DNA of 64,000 bases, taken from NCBI GenBank assembly GCA_033439295.1, contig JAVTLE010000019.1, forward strand, positions 1 through 64,000, given 5' to 3'. This document shows, piece by piece, positions 50,934-62,639 of the stretch. The notes beneath the pieces were generated by a model, which was given only the letters and a program-made list of their open reading frames with translations, made no database searches and had not been told where the DNA came from. The stretch is from Deuterostichococcus epilithicus. Lineage: Eukaryota; Chlorophyta; Trebouxiophyceae; Prasiolales; Stichococcaceae. Within the stretch, counting starts at the first letter, position 1. Every line of letters begins with the position of its first letter. The translations under genes and the position numbers were made by a program.

Positions 50934-53900
50934 GGAAACAGGAGCTGTAGAGCAGGGTTGGCACGTGGCGGGACGGCCTTGGAGCCAGAACCTGATGCGA
51001 CTGACGCAAGCCTCGAAGACTCGAAGACTCGGCAACGAACTCAAGACTCGAGAGAAGATTGCTGTGCGCGGCACGCACTTGTCAGGCTCGGCGGGCGGCG
51101 AGCCGGCTGCTGCGGGAGACCCCACGACTGCCGAGTCTTTGCTGCGCCGGCCCAGCCGGCTGGGGCGATACGGGTGGTTGCCTGCACACCAAGGTTCAGG
51201 GCATCCCTTGCCAATGCTGAGTGAGTCAGGTTGCACAAGGCCGGCAAGCGGGCTGCGGCCTCCCTGCCGACATGCCGTGCAGGGCTGGCATTGGCAGATG
51301 TAGACATGGTTTCGAGGCAAGGCTGGCCGCACACAGTGGTAAGTTCACCTGTGCGGCCGACTTCCGACACGGACCGCTTGACGATGGGCGCCGGCGGCTG
51401 CCGCGTCGTGGAGCCCAGACCTACAGCAAGTGAGGCCTCGGTCCTGCCTTTCGGGGTTTGTTTACAGTACGCGCCACAAACTCCCAGTTTGACAGGATCT
51501 GGCGCCAGTGCAACTTGTGGCAGCTGCGGTGAGGCACCGCGTCAGTGGGGAACACAGCAAGCAGCAAGCGCTCACTAAGGGCGTCTCAACCGTGCAGGGT
51601 CTTGTGAACCTGCTGCACCGAGGAAGGCTCCAGGCCCCCGCCCGTGCAAGGCAGGGTTCCAGCAACATGACAACAGCATGGGAGACCCAACAGGCTCCCC
51701 TGCAAACGGGGGGCAGCACCTGCGGAGGCGGAGCGGGCGAGCGCGGGCGCCCNCGCCGCGGGCGACAGCCGCGCGGAGGATGGCCCGCTGACGGACAGCA
51801 GGCTGTCCAGGCGGCTGGTGGGCTCCAGGCCCGACATCGCGCGGTTGACCTCCTCCTCGCTGAGCGCGCTGCTGGCCAGCCGCTTGCTGCAGGGCAGGGG
51901 CGCGCAACCGCTTCAAGGCCCCGTCCAGCTTCTACTGATGCTTCTACTGACGCTGCTACTGATCAGCCCGGCTGCAGGCTCGCTGATTCGCGACGCCAGG
52001 CCAGACGCCCGGCTGCTGGCGGCTGTGCGCGGACAGACTCGTGGAGGTGAAACGGCGATGCGCCGCCGCGCCGCCGCTGTCCGACACAAGCCGCAGCGCC
52101 TTGCTGCATATTTGCTCGGCTGGCTTTGATGCGGGCACAACCCTCTCAATGCAGGAGACGCTGCAAGGTTGTGCTGCACCCGCGGCGCCATCAGCGGTTT
52201 TGCGGCAGTGCATATTCATGTTTGTGGGCGCGCGATCCCTGGGTCGGCCCCCAAGAGGCGCACATTTTGCGGACGGTCTCGTTCCGGTCTGTGGCGTCAA
52301 CGATGGCGTGCAGCCCAAAGTCCGCCAGCTTTGCATTCAGCACGCCCTCTGAATCCTCTGCAACGCCAGCAGACGGCACGTTTGCATCCGATGAGATCAA
52401 GTGAAGTGAGCTGCCTTGTCACAATGCCCTGTCGCCACAACATGCTTGGGGCAACTACTCGGCAGGCGGCCACCAACATCTGTTCAAGCCTATACAACTA
52501 CAACACACTCGAGCCAGTAATCCTGCAGCACGCAGCAACGGCCACGCCGGGCGGCGATACACGGCTGGCATCACGCCGCTGACCTGTCAGCAGGCAGTTT
52601 TCCAGCTTCAGGTCGCGGTGGATGATGAGGGGGCGGCAGGCATGCAGGTATGCCAGCCCCTCCGCCAGCTGCGTCGCCCACCGCAGCGCGTCCACAAAAC
52701 GGAACACGGTCTGCAGCGTGTGAGGGCCAGGATCAAACTCCACCCAAGCTCTGCATTGCCCACCATAGCGCCTCCGTACGAGGTGCCACAGCCTGCTGCC
52801 ATCGAGGGGTTGACAAACACGTGGGACATGTTTCTCTGCAGGCTTCCTGAACATTTGACACGGCAGGATGCAGATGGCAGCGGTACGTTGTAGGGAAGAG
52901 GCCAGATTCGATGTCCCTGGGTGGGCAACCGACATCAAGGTCCCTTTGCGGCTGCTGCTTGGCGGGTCAGAGCCCGCAGCATGTGCCGTTGCAGCTGTGC
53001 TGCGGAACAGCAGCGACAGTGGCACAGCGGGCAGGCGCGCAGCTTGAGTGGAGCAGGCGAGCGCTACGCATCCGCCTAGACTGCAGCGTACAGCAGGCCT
53101 TGAGCAGATCCGAAACCCTAAACCTTGAAGCGCACCCGTTGGTGGGCCACCATCTGCTCCAGGACCATGAGCTTCAGCGTGCCGCCGTTCATGAACTCCT
53201 GCGCGAGCAGCACCGCTGCTGTCTAGGGGTTGGAGCCGCCCACCGCTCTGGTGCTCATCCGTGCTCACTGGCCGCGTGCATGATGACAGGCACCCTGATG
53301 TCAAGTCGACGAGGTGAGGTGCACACCCCCGGGCCAGGACTGAGCCTTGCGCAACATGTCCATTCCTTGGCACAGAACCGCGACGGAACCGCAGTCAGGC
53401 GCGTGCAATGAGGTGTAAATGCGCACCAAAATGCGAGCTGGACCACGTTCCGAGACCAGCCACATGCAGCACCTCACAAGGGGGGGAAGCGGAGGGGCAT
53501 CCCCTCCCCTGTTGAGCCCCGCAGCATGCACCCGTCCATGCAGGCAGGCTCGGCCTGACAAACCCACCTGCACGATGAACATGGAATCCGGGGAGACGAT
53601 GTCGCTGCTGCTGCGGTCTGTGCGGAAGCCCAGGCCCACAAAGTTGACGATGCCCCTGCGCAGGGGTGGCAGATCAGGTGGCAGTGGGGCGACGCATCAG
53701 ACGAACAAGCAAGGTTGTGCAGATAATGGAAAGAAATGATGGGCCGTTCAACGGAGACGGTGCATGGGCAGGTGAGCACTTGAGCATGGCGCCCGCCCGC
53801 ACCAGGTCGGACAGCCTGTCGATAGGGGGGAGGCAGAGTCAAGAGGGGGCGTCTCCCGGAGAGAGGCGCCTAACCCCTAAACCCTAAGGACGACGCACGG

Positions 53901-55851
53901 GTGTTTGAGGCGCTTGAGCAGAGCGCCCTCCCGCACAAAGTCCGACAGGTCCTGGTCGCTGGAGATGAGGTCGTGCCGCAGGCGCTTGACCGCCACGTTC
54001 ATGTCCTCGCCGCTGTCGGTGCGCAGCACCGCCCACTCCACGTGCGCGAAGGCTCCGCTGCCCAGCGCGGCCACCTGCGGAGTTTAAGGTTTCAACCCTG
54101 AACCCAAGTCTTGCGGGGTGCAGGCGCTGCTGCTGCAGGGCGGCACATTGCACAGCGTGTTCTCAGCCGCTGGGCCTAGTACATGTGCATGTCTGCTGAC
54201 TGCGCAGCCGGTGCGATGCGGGTCCGCAGGCGCCCTCGCCGCCAGCACGTGGCGGCAGCGGCCTGCTCCTGCGGGCGAACCGCTTCCGCCGCCGGATTGA
54301 GACAAAAGGGCAGTGGCTCGGCTCAGATGAGGCAGCAGGCAATCCTAAACCCTGAAGCAAGCGCCCACCTTAGTGAGGCGGCGTGGGTCGATGAAGGACT
54401 CGCCGGCGATTGCGCGGTACTCCGTGAAGCTGCGCGACATGCGCAGCGCCTGTTTCACCTGGCTGCCCGCCACCTTGACCTCGTGCCCGACGCGCTTGAC
54501 GCGCCGCTTGGCCGCGTCGCGCTTGCGCTCGGAGAAGCCACCGCCGCCGCCGCCCGGTCCCAGCCGGTCGCCGCCGCTGCGTGTCAGGGTGGCACGAGAC
54601 ACAATTCGGCTATCTACCTTGAGCATGTGCCAGAAGGGGGACGCTCTGAAGGCATTACTGCACCTGGCCCCGCTTCCACCTCAGCCTGTTTCTCAGGGCC
54701 TACCGGACCTGGCCAAACAGGGCGATGGGCTCTTGGCGTCCAGGTCCGCGCCCCACATGGCGACAGCCAGCGAAAGCTTGGCGCACAGCTTGAGGCATTG
54801 CTGGAAAGCACACCTGGCAGGGCCATGACCCGCTGGCAGCACTCGGCAACGTCGGGCATCCTGATGGCCACCACAGGTGGCAGCGTGCTGCTATGTCGTG
54901 CCGGTCGCATCGCCCAAGCCCGCCGCCAGGAAACCAGCCCGCAACCCACCGTGGCGACACTTCGCCCGCTCATGCACGGCAGCCAAGCGCCCCGCCGAGC
55001 AGGTCCTCACCTGCTGCTGCTGCCGCCGGGCAGCAAGTCCACCTCGCTGACAAACACGCCAGCGGTCTCATCCGCGTCCAGCTCCGCGCTGCCAGCGGCG
55101 CCCGAGCCGGTGCGCCCACTGCCGCTGCCGTCGCCGCTCCACACCGCGCTGTCGTCCTCGCTATCCGGGTCGCCGTGCGGCGTGTACCTGCGCGGCATGT
55201 GTTTGGAGGTGCACGTAGGGAGCCAACACGAAGTCGGGGCGCAATAGGGCATGCCGATGCCTGCCAGCGAGCCAACGAGCGGTGGCATGTTGCCCCACCA
55301 GCATGACGGCATGTGCTGTCAGCTGCTTGCGCCCAGCTGAGCCAGAGCCCAGGCAGCGACTTACTGGCAGCGCAGGAACGCCGCCGCTGCTGGTCACAAC
55401 ATGACGAAAATGAACCCTAGACTCACGTGGCAAAGTCGAGCGTGGTGCTGTGCTTCGCCATGATCTCCCTCCACACATCCTCGAAGCTGCCGGCTGACTG
55501 CAGCGGCTGCTCCGGCTCCGCGGCGTGCGCGTGGCTTGCGGCTGCCTGCGGCGGTGTCGCTGTTGGTTGCGCTGCAAAAGGCGACGCCACAGGGCCTGCG
55601 GCAGCAACCTGCGGCTGCCGCGGCGGCACCAGCGCTGCTCGCGCCGGCGGCGCCGAGCTCTGCTGGCTGGCGTTGGCCACCTCCCGCGCCTGCATCGCTG
55701 CAGGCTGCAGGCTGCTTCCCGCTCGCGAGACGTCTGCGGCACTGCTGTGATCCTTTAGGCCGCGAGCCGCGGCGCCTGCATGGCCACCAGCAGGGCGGCA
55801 GCAGTGTCCGGCGATGCCATGCGGCGATGCTGCCCAGCCCTGTGGTCCCAC
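49127..55851 (-). CDS. TKL-type protein kinase with large activation-segment insertion
   Basis: A serine/threonine (or dual) kinase of the plant TKL/MLK-Raf class. The N-terminal region from about 55851 is low-complexity with FEDVWREIMAKHSTTLDF (~55,470), an acidic stretch (~55,130) and a basic helix (ERKRDAAKRRVKRVGHEVK, ~54,500). The kinase domain begins at 54074: AALGSGAFAHVEWAV, NVAVKRLRHDL, LKRLKHPCVV. It continues GFRTDRSSSDIVSPDSMFIV (~53,600), GGTLKLMVLEQMV (~53,170), LAYLHACRPLIIHRDLKLEN (~52,650), LNAKLADFGLHAIVDATDR (~52,310), GSFMYMAPEVMNNKSYNEK (~50,240), DIFSFGVILFEMFAKSV (~49,900) and YRRPIPTWWPPELGALVVEC (~49,540). It ends with RPDAEDVVRRLKAMSG at 49232-49127. Lysine, HRD, DFG and APE motifs are all intact, so it should be active. 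Between DFG and APE lie about 2 kb with several probable exons, an unusual insertion. Insert-exon borders are tentative. Confidence 0.85.
49961..50097. repeat. Imperfect ~60-base tandem duplication in an intron
   Basis: Two adjacent copies starting GGACAAGATTGCTGAAAATT (49961 and 50022), each continuing through ATAGAATGCACGAAGCAT and GTGGGTCCAGG. The second has an extra internal piece repeating TTTATAGAATAC. The repeat falls in a kinase-gene intron, between the exons at ~49,900 and ~50,240. Confidence 0.85.
50876..50932. repeat. (CAG)19 trinucleotide repeat
   Basis: Nineteen uninterrupted CAG units on the plus strand (CTG in the sense of the kinase gene). They lie in the stretch between the DFG and APE exons. 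It may be intronic; if translated on the minus strand it would give a run of alanine, cysteine or leucine depending on frame. Confidence 0.97.
53868..53890. repeat. Interstitial telomere-like motif at an intron start
   Basis: Nearly three telomere heptads (variants of CCCTAAA) directly follow the exon that ends in KHPCVV on the minus strand. In gene orientation the intron begins with a donor and then TTAGGGTTTAGGGG. Similar motifs near splice sites are described under findings. Confidence 0.85.
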
Positions 55852-56779
55852 AGCGTACGCCTCTCACGCTGGTCTGTCCCTGTCAAGAGCCTGTGCGCCA
55901 GAGCGGCACCCAGAAGTGCAGCCGAGAGTGCGCCGCGGCGCCGGCCGCCGCGAGGTGTGTGTTTGCTTCCTGTTACAGAAAAGAAACGTGAATGCCCAGC
56001 GATTATTGACGAGCGGGGTGGGCATGTGTTCAATGCACGCGGCGGCCGGCGTTCGGCCGCCGGCCCGCGCGCAACCCTGCCGATAGCTCAGGTACACCTC
56101 AGCCGGCACCCCAGGGCTGCTGCAGGCCGGCGAGCGGGCTGCCGGGCTCGTCAGATGAGGCGCAAGGGGGACTCGGTTGCTGCGTACTTGCGACGGGTTG
56201 ATGTCCCCCTCGCAGGGCTCGCGCTGCCGACAGACGTTGCTAGCTGGGTCCGTCCAGAAGCGCGGGCCACGCTGCCTGACCGGGAAGTCTCTCTGTGCAG
56301 GCGAGGGTAGCCTTTCGGCGCAGATTTTGCGTTCAAGAGTTCCGAGGCTTGCGCTGGCTGGCCAATACACCGATCTGCGCCTGCTACACTGCCGGCGTTG
56401 CACGAATGCAGGCTTGCTGAGGTGTCGAGCACTTGTGGGCTCTTCGCGGGGCACGCAAGCAAGACGCCAATCTTTCAGTGACCGTTTGCCCGCTACGATC
56501 GATCGTCTCGTGGCGTGAGCATTGCATGCTTGCCCAAGCCATCCGGTGCTGGAGGTGATCGATGGCGAGAATTAGGAGAGGATTAGCTGCTAAAGCGCAC
56601 CCGATTGAGCCTCGAGTGGAAGCTGCGCTACTGACTCAGTCATACCAGGCTTTTGCACTTGATCGCAGAGACATTTGCTTTGATTGCAGCGGACAAAGGA
56701 CCCAGGGGATCAGCAGACGTGCATTAGTGCCCGGCTCAACCTCCAACAAAACTATCAAAACCCAGCAGTAGAACCCAGC
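55852..56779. promoter_or_regulatory. Divergent promoter region, TKL kinase / ATP-grasp gene
   Basis: About 930 bases between two divergent start codons. No convincing TATA box. Frames in the left half are shadow frames and lack domains. Confidence 0.45.
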
Positions 56780-59700
56780 ATGTCTAAGAGCGCGCTGTCC
56801 GCGGCGCTGGCCAGCCCTGCGCAGCAAGCGCCGGCTCGGCCGCCCGGCAAGCAGGATGAGAACTCGTTCCCGTGCCTGAGCAAGGGCCAGGGCGGGCCGT
56901 CGGACCCGACCGAGGGTGGAGACTTCAGCGAAGCGGCCGCGATGCGGCGCGCCTCTGATATCGCCGGCTCGGCTCCGACGGCTATCCTGTCGTCGTCTGG
57001 CGCCCCATACGTGAGTGCTGTGTGCTCAGGCTGCACACTTGTTGCTGCTGAACCCTAGTGACCCGCACGACACTTGCTTTCACGGCCTCGATCTGCGTCC
57101 GCGGACGGAGCATTGCTGGCCTGCTGCATTGTGCTCGATGCGTATTTGACCTGCTTGTGCTCAGAGGACGCGTCACCCAGCATGCCTGCATACTAAAGCA
57201 GCTGACATGATTGCGATCTGAGGGTGCTCCTGCACAGCGCCCTGCGATCGGCCCCTGCGCATCGGCTTGTAGTGTGTACCATGCTCGATATAACCAGAAT
57301 GCTTGTTGTCTAGCAAGGTCGGGCTTGGCGCTTGCCGCTAACGTGCGGTCAAGGACGAGCAGCATGTGAAAGTCATGTTCTTTGTCTCTTATGGTCGTTG
57401 AGGCCTGTGCATTCTTGTTGCACCGCAGGCCGACTACGACCTCAACCCCTACAGGTGACAAGCCTGCTCGGCATCGACGCCTACTCTGTGCACCTCTTTC
57501 GATCTTGCATGGCGGAGGCGGCCAGGTCATGTCACTATCTGAACGGTCAGGTCACTGTTCGCATGACCTTCAGCCGGCCCTGACTCGCAGGCGGAGAGGC
57601 GGCCAGGAACAGTTCCCGTCGGGACAGAGCCTCGTGAGTGCCTTGGCTGATTCACCGCCATGCTGTTCTTGGCATGCATGAATCCACCGCTCGGCTCAGC
57701 GATGCACCTGAGTCTCATGTTGAATCTCTCACAGCCATTGCACAAAGCCAGCATACCCACATTTTCTGGCGAGCGCTGGCGAGCTGCCGCCCACCGCCGT
57801 CCATGTGCAAAACACGAGCCCGGCGCTGTCTAACCGCGCCACCCCGTCCCTGCTCCCTGCAGAACGACTCCGCGCGATGGCAGTCCCTAGGCTCCGCCAG
57901 CCTGCAGTCCAACCTGCTGTCGGCGCAGCTGCTGGGTTCGCTGCCCGCGGGCATGTCGCTGCAGGAGCGCAATGCCGTCATGTCCTCCAGCGTGCTAAGC
58001 CCCACACAGTCCGCGCTCAGCAGCCTGCCCTCGGAAAAGCTGGCGGGCCGCACGATGGAGGGCAAAAAGCTGCGCCGCCACGTGCTGCGCGGCGCCGTCA
58101 TCGTGTTTGTGACCGCCGGCTACTCCGGCAAGAAGTGCGTCCTCTCTCACTCTCAGTTCACTCTTCTGAGTGACAGAGTGCTGTTCATGGTCGCCGTCTA
58201 CTCCTGCGAAGCGAGCTTGGGCCATGCTGCACAACACAATGGCTGTGTGTGGTCGCCAGCTGGTCTGGCAACACCTGCGCCGCCCCAGTTGGACGGTGCC
58301 GCATCGTGGGGATCTTGAGCTTGTCGCCAGAGTTGGGATTTGTCCAGCAGGCATTGTTGGTCTGCCTGATGTCACCGGGGACGCCCAGTGTCAGACCGCC
58401 TCCTAGAATTCAAAGCGCCACGCACTCGCAGGTTCATCTACGAGAAGGCGCATGAGCTGGGCGTCAAGTCCATCATCCTGGACGGCCCAGATTCCTGGGC
58501 GCAGTCGCTGCAGGACGACGGCAAGATCGAGCAGTTCGTCGGCATCGACTTTTCGGACTCAGAGTCCGCCTTCGAGCGCTGCGTTGCCGCCATCCACCGC
58601 ATCAAGTCGGTGCGGATTCAGCGGCACGGGACCGCGCTTACTTGCATCCTGAAGCTGCAGCAGTGCTGATTGCCCTGCCGTGCGGTTGGACATGCGACTG
58701 CAGCCAGCAAGACTCCTCAGAATGCTGCTCCATGCCAACAGTATGCCAGCGCTGCTGCCGTGTCTGCACGCCTCATGCGCCATGACTGCAACTGCCCCCC
58801 AGGACATCGGCGAGTTGGATGGCATCTGCACCTTCTGCGAGATGGCAGTGCCGCTGGTGGCCCGCCTCGCAGAGCGCTTCGCCCTGCCCGGCAACAGGTG
58901 CTGGCATGAAGTCGGAGGTGCATGTGCCGCACGAGTGTGCCATCGAATCGTATTGCATCTTGGGTGATGTTGGATCATACGCGCTGCCAGCAGCGGATGG
59001 CACGGCAGGCCAGCCCTACCTGTGCTTGTGCATGCAGCTACGCCGCTGGTTCGGCTCACCAGGGCACCATGAGCACCAGAGCATCTGCCGGCAGCAATGA
59101 CCTGGCTGGCATTCACATGCGGCTGCCTGAACCGCAGCCCCTGAACATCAACCTGTCAACGCCTGTTGCTCCTGCCAACTCGCAGCCCAGAGTCGGTGGA
59201 CGCGGCGCGGGATAAGAGCGAGACACGCGCCTTCATGGCGAGGGCGGGCCTGCCGACGCCTCGCAACATGCTCATTGAGAAGCCGGATGAGGTGGAGCGG
59301 GCGGGCAACCATGTCGGCTTCCCGGCAGGTGGGCAGGCTGCAGAGGGAAGCCGCACGCGCAGCACGTGAACCTGTAAAAAGCGGCACACGCCAACCCAGC
59401 CAGGCATTTGTGCTACGCTCTTGATTGGAAGGAGTCTGGCTCAGGCGAGGAGAGCCAGCCGGCAGCTCGGTGACGGTCCATGAAGGCCGCTGCGCAGCGC
59501 GGCCGGCGTTGCACGGAGGACGCGCTTGCGCTCTAACTGCACGCGGTCAGCTGCCCGGGCAGCGGCAGCCCACAAGCGTTGCAGCAGACAAGCCTCGTAG
59601 TATCACGCAGTCATCAATCCCATGCACGGCGCAGCCTCCATCGGCGTCGCGTAAGGCGGAGGACATGGAGTGTTTAGAGACCTCCAACCCAAAATTCGTT

Positions 59701-62639
59701 GAAAATTGCAGTCATCAAGCCCATCTACGGCGCGGCCTCCATCGGCGTCGTGAAGGTGGAGGACATGGAGGGGCTGAAGCAGACGTATACGCGCGTGGCC
59801 AAGGAGATGGCTGGCGCCCGCATCGTGGACGGCGCCATGCAGGCCGGCGCCGCCGACGACGACGAGACCGACCAGGTGGGGTCTTGATAATGGGGGCAGT
59901 CGGGGCCAGTTTGGCAGGGTCGCTGAGTCGAGGGGTCGTGCCCCGAGCCGGCACTGGCTGCCGATGCCGGACGCGCTCGTGGCGCGGCTGGCGGCCGGCG
60001 GCTGGGGGATGCCTGCCCTGCGCCGCAGCCGCTTGCTACAGATTACGCCAGCGCTGGGACAACAGTGCTCCGTGGAGCTGGCCGCAAGAAGGGGCTGGCC
60101 GTGCAGATTCTGCAAAGTTCAAAAATAAACCCTTCAAAGGGAGGGCGCCCTGCTGCTGGTCCTGCACGAGAGGTTCAGAGCAGGTGGCCTGCACGGGGCT
60201 GTTGTCAGAAATCATTTGCTCTGCCATTCAGGGTCCCAGAAACAACCGCCCAGTATTGAATGAAGCCCAGGAGGCCTCGACATCATGCTGCAGCTCCGCC
60301 ACGAGCACTGTGCCATGATGAAGACCTCCCAAAGCGGTCAGGCGCTTCCCGGCATCCGCAGCAGAACCAAAGCCAGACATCAGCTGCAGTCTCTCCAGTG
60401 CAGGATCGTGAGATCTGACGATGCGGTCGCGCAGGGCAACGCGGGGTCGTGGGTGAAGCTGACGCTGCTGCTTGAGGAGTATCTCGACGGCCCCGAGGTG
60501 CGACGGCGCCGCCCACCCTGTCTCGGTGCAGCTTCAGCGGCAAACCTGGCTGCAGCAAATGGCAGCAGCAGCGCCTGGCCCCGACTTCTGCTGCCGTGGG
60601 ACGCGCCTCGCGTGGCGTCTGCGGCACCGTGACGCTCGCGCTGTGGGCAGCCCGTGCCGCGGCCCTCCAGAGGCGCCACCCAGACCTGCACGCCCCCGTG
60701 CATCTCGCGGCTGCTCTGTCAGGACCGGCCCGCTCCGCCGGCAGCCACACCTCGCTCCGCTGACAGCCGCAGTGCTGCATGCGTGCGTGCGATGGTGCCC
60801 ACGCAAGGCTGGGAGCCCCCACACCGCCCTGCACCACCTTGTCGCTAAGGGGAGTGAGAGACGCTTTCGTTCCCCTTGATGTCGCCAGGTGGATGTGGAC
60901 CTGGTGTTCAGCGAGGGCGCCCCAGTGTACGGCGCCATCACCGACAACTGGCCCACCATCGAGCCCTACTTCAACGAGACGGGCAGCAACTGCCCCTCCA
61001 TCCTGCCCCGCGAGCAGCAGTCGGAGCTCATGGACATCGGCGTGCAGTCGGTGCAGGCGCTCGGCCTGTCGCTGGTGCGGCACGCCTGCGGGTCCGACAG
61101 GCTCTCTGCGACTGCACTGCCCTTCCTCTGCTCTGAAGCAAGATGATTGGCACAGCGCCGGATTTGGGGAATCATCGGCTGCCACGGGGCAGCGTGCGCG
61201 TGCGAAAGTCGGCTGGTTGCAGCCTGCTGTGTGCATCTGGTTGCGCCCATCATTACGATCAGACAGCTGCACGATGGCTGCCTGCATGGAGACCGACCTG
61301 CAGGCCTCAGCGCTTTGCCGCAGGGGCTTGTCGCTGCAAAGCTGCGCGGCACCGCAGCGGGCCGGGCGTTCAGGCAGACGAGACAGTGCAGGCGCGCAGC
61401 CTCCCGGACGCCTCACAAAAGGCTGCTGTATCTCCATGCAGGGCGTCTTCCACGTGGAACTGAAGTACACGTCTCGCGGGCCGCGCCTCATCGAGGTCAA
61501 CTGCCGCATGGGTGGTGGCCCCGTGCGCCTCACCAATCTCCTGGTGCGCTCCCTGCGCACTTGCTGCTGGCTGCAGCCGGAGCTGCAGATGCTGTGCAGG
61601 CAGCGGCCGGTGGTCACTGTGTCCAGCTGCTGCCAGTTGCACACTTTGCTGCCGGCACTCCATTTGACATGCAAAGCTTTCTCCTGAGGACTTGACCGAT
61701 TGCAATCGGCTGAGCAGGTCTTATGCGGGCTGACGCACGCCGGAGGCGTGTGAAAATACTGCTTCCTCGTGGTTGTGACGACTCCCGATGGTGTTCCTCT
61801 GCAGGTCTGGGGCGTGGACCTTGTGGAGGAGCATCTGCTCACCAGGTGCCGATACCTACCCATCACTTGCTTCGGTTGCCGTGCATCACCATGCACCTGC
61901 ATCACCATGTGCATCTGCCTATGATGCTGCATGCCACCGTCCTGCCTGGCTGCAGTGCCTAACCTTCTGAGCGAGCAACAAAGCAGGCGCTGAGCACCGA
62001 CCCTCCTGCCCGCAGCTGCGGCATTCCCTCAAAACCGCCGGTCGCGGCGCGCCCGCTGACGCAGCTCGCAGAGTACTCGGTCAACGCCCACAAGTCGGGC
62101 ACCCTGCAGCACACCGACTTCCTCAAGGTGGGGCGCCAGAGCTCGATCTTCATGAAGTGGCTGGGGGGAAACAGAGCGAACAGAGGCTTCGGGCTCCTGG
62201 ATGTCCCTCGCTGTTCCTCCCAGCTGTCCCGGTGCAAGAAGTGCAAATGTCACGCTGGGCTTTGCCAACGAGCGCATGTGGATGCGCCCAAGCAGTCTCA
62301 AACAGCGGCGGCGGCGGTGGCTTTGGCGGCGATGGCAGGGAGAGCATTGGAAGGGGCCGACCCGGAATGGGAGTGAGCAGCTGACGGGCCTGCCCCTGGT
62401 GCAAGCCGCTGTCAACTCACCGCATCACGAACGCGTGCCCCTGTCCGCAGGAGTGGGAGAACCACCCGGACGTGCTGTACGCGCACCCGCTGGTGGCGGC
62501 CGGCAAGAAGGTGGTCGGCGGCGGCGACGGCCTGCCCACCTGGGTGTGCGAGATGATGGTCACCAAGCCCACGGTGGAGGAGGCCATCGAGTTCGTGACG
62601 CACATCGAGCAGAGCCTGCAGGTGGGCTTTGCTTGCTAG
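56780..62639 (+). CDS. ATP-grasp ligase resembling carnosine synthase
   Basis: ATP-grasp enzymes join a carboxylate to an amine or thiol via an acyl-phosphate; the closest match I see is the carnosine-synthase type. The substrate is not inferable. Exons: 56780-57010, 57863-58134, 58432-58610, 58803-58897, 59186-59328, 59712-59875, 60435-60497, 60889-61074, 61442-61543, 61805-61845, 62016-62127, 62451 to about 62622 or the in-frame stop at 62637-62639. Motifs in order: VIVFVTAGYSGK, FIYEKAHELGVKSIILDG, LDGICTFCEMAVPLVARLAE, DKSETRAFMARAGLPTPRNM, VIKPIYGAASIGVVKVEDM (ATP-binding lysine), WVKLTLLLEEYLDGPE, VDVDLVFSEGAPVYGAITDN, HVELKYTSRGPRLIEVNCRM with GGG, and VWGVDLVEEHL. These cover a complete ATP-grasp core including the metal-binding E-x-N. 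The N-terminal ~80 residues are disordered. The C-terminus may continue through another intron. Confidence 0.85.
59607..59670 (+). repeat. Decayed partial copy of the downstream exon
   Basis: A 64-base stretch in the intron closely matches 59708-59770, the acceptor plus first ~59 coding bases of exon 59712-59875. Both contain GCAGTCATCAA, GCCTCCATCGGCGTCG and GGAGGACATGGAG. The upstream copy has several substitutions and an extra base making GTAAGG in place of GAAGG, so its frame is lost and it would stop at TAA. It is best read as a relic of a local duplication. Confidence 0.88.

Noticed and set aside
57429-57454. Possible 26-base micro-exon (ADYDLNPY) in the ATP-grasp gene
   Set aside because: It has AG and GT at its ends, but its inclusion breaks the phase into the next conserved exon at 57863, whereas skipping it keeps frame.
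60283-61932. Long minus-strand open frame of 549 codons
   Set aside because: It lies opposite conserved ATP-grasp exons with consistent splice sites; its composition is what high-GC antisense frames give, and it has no domain.
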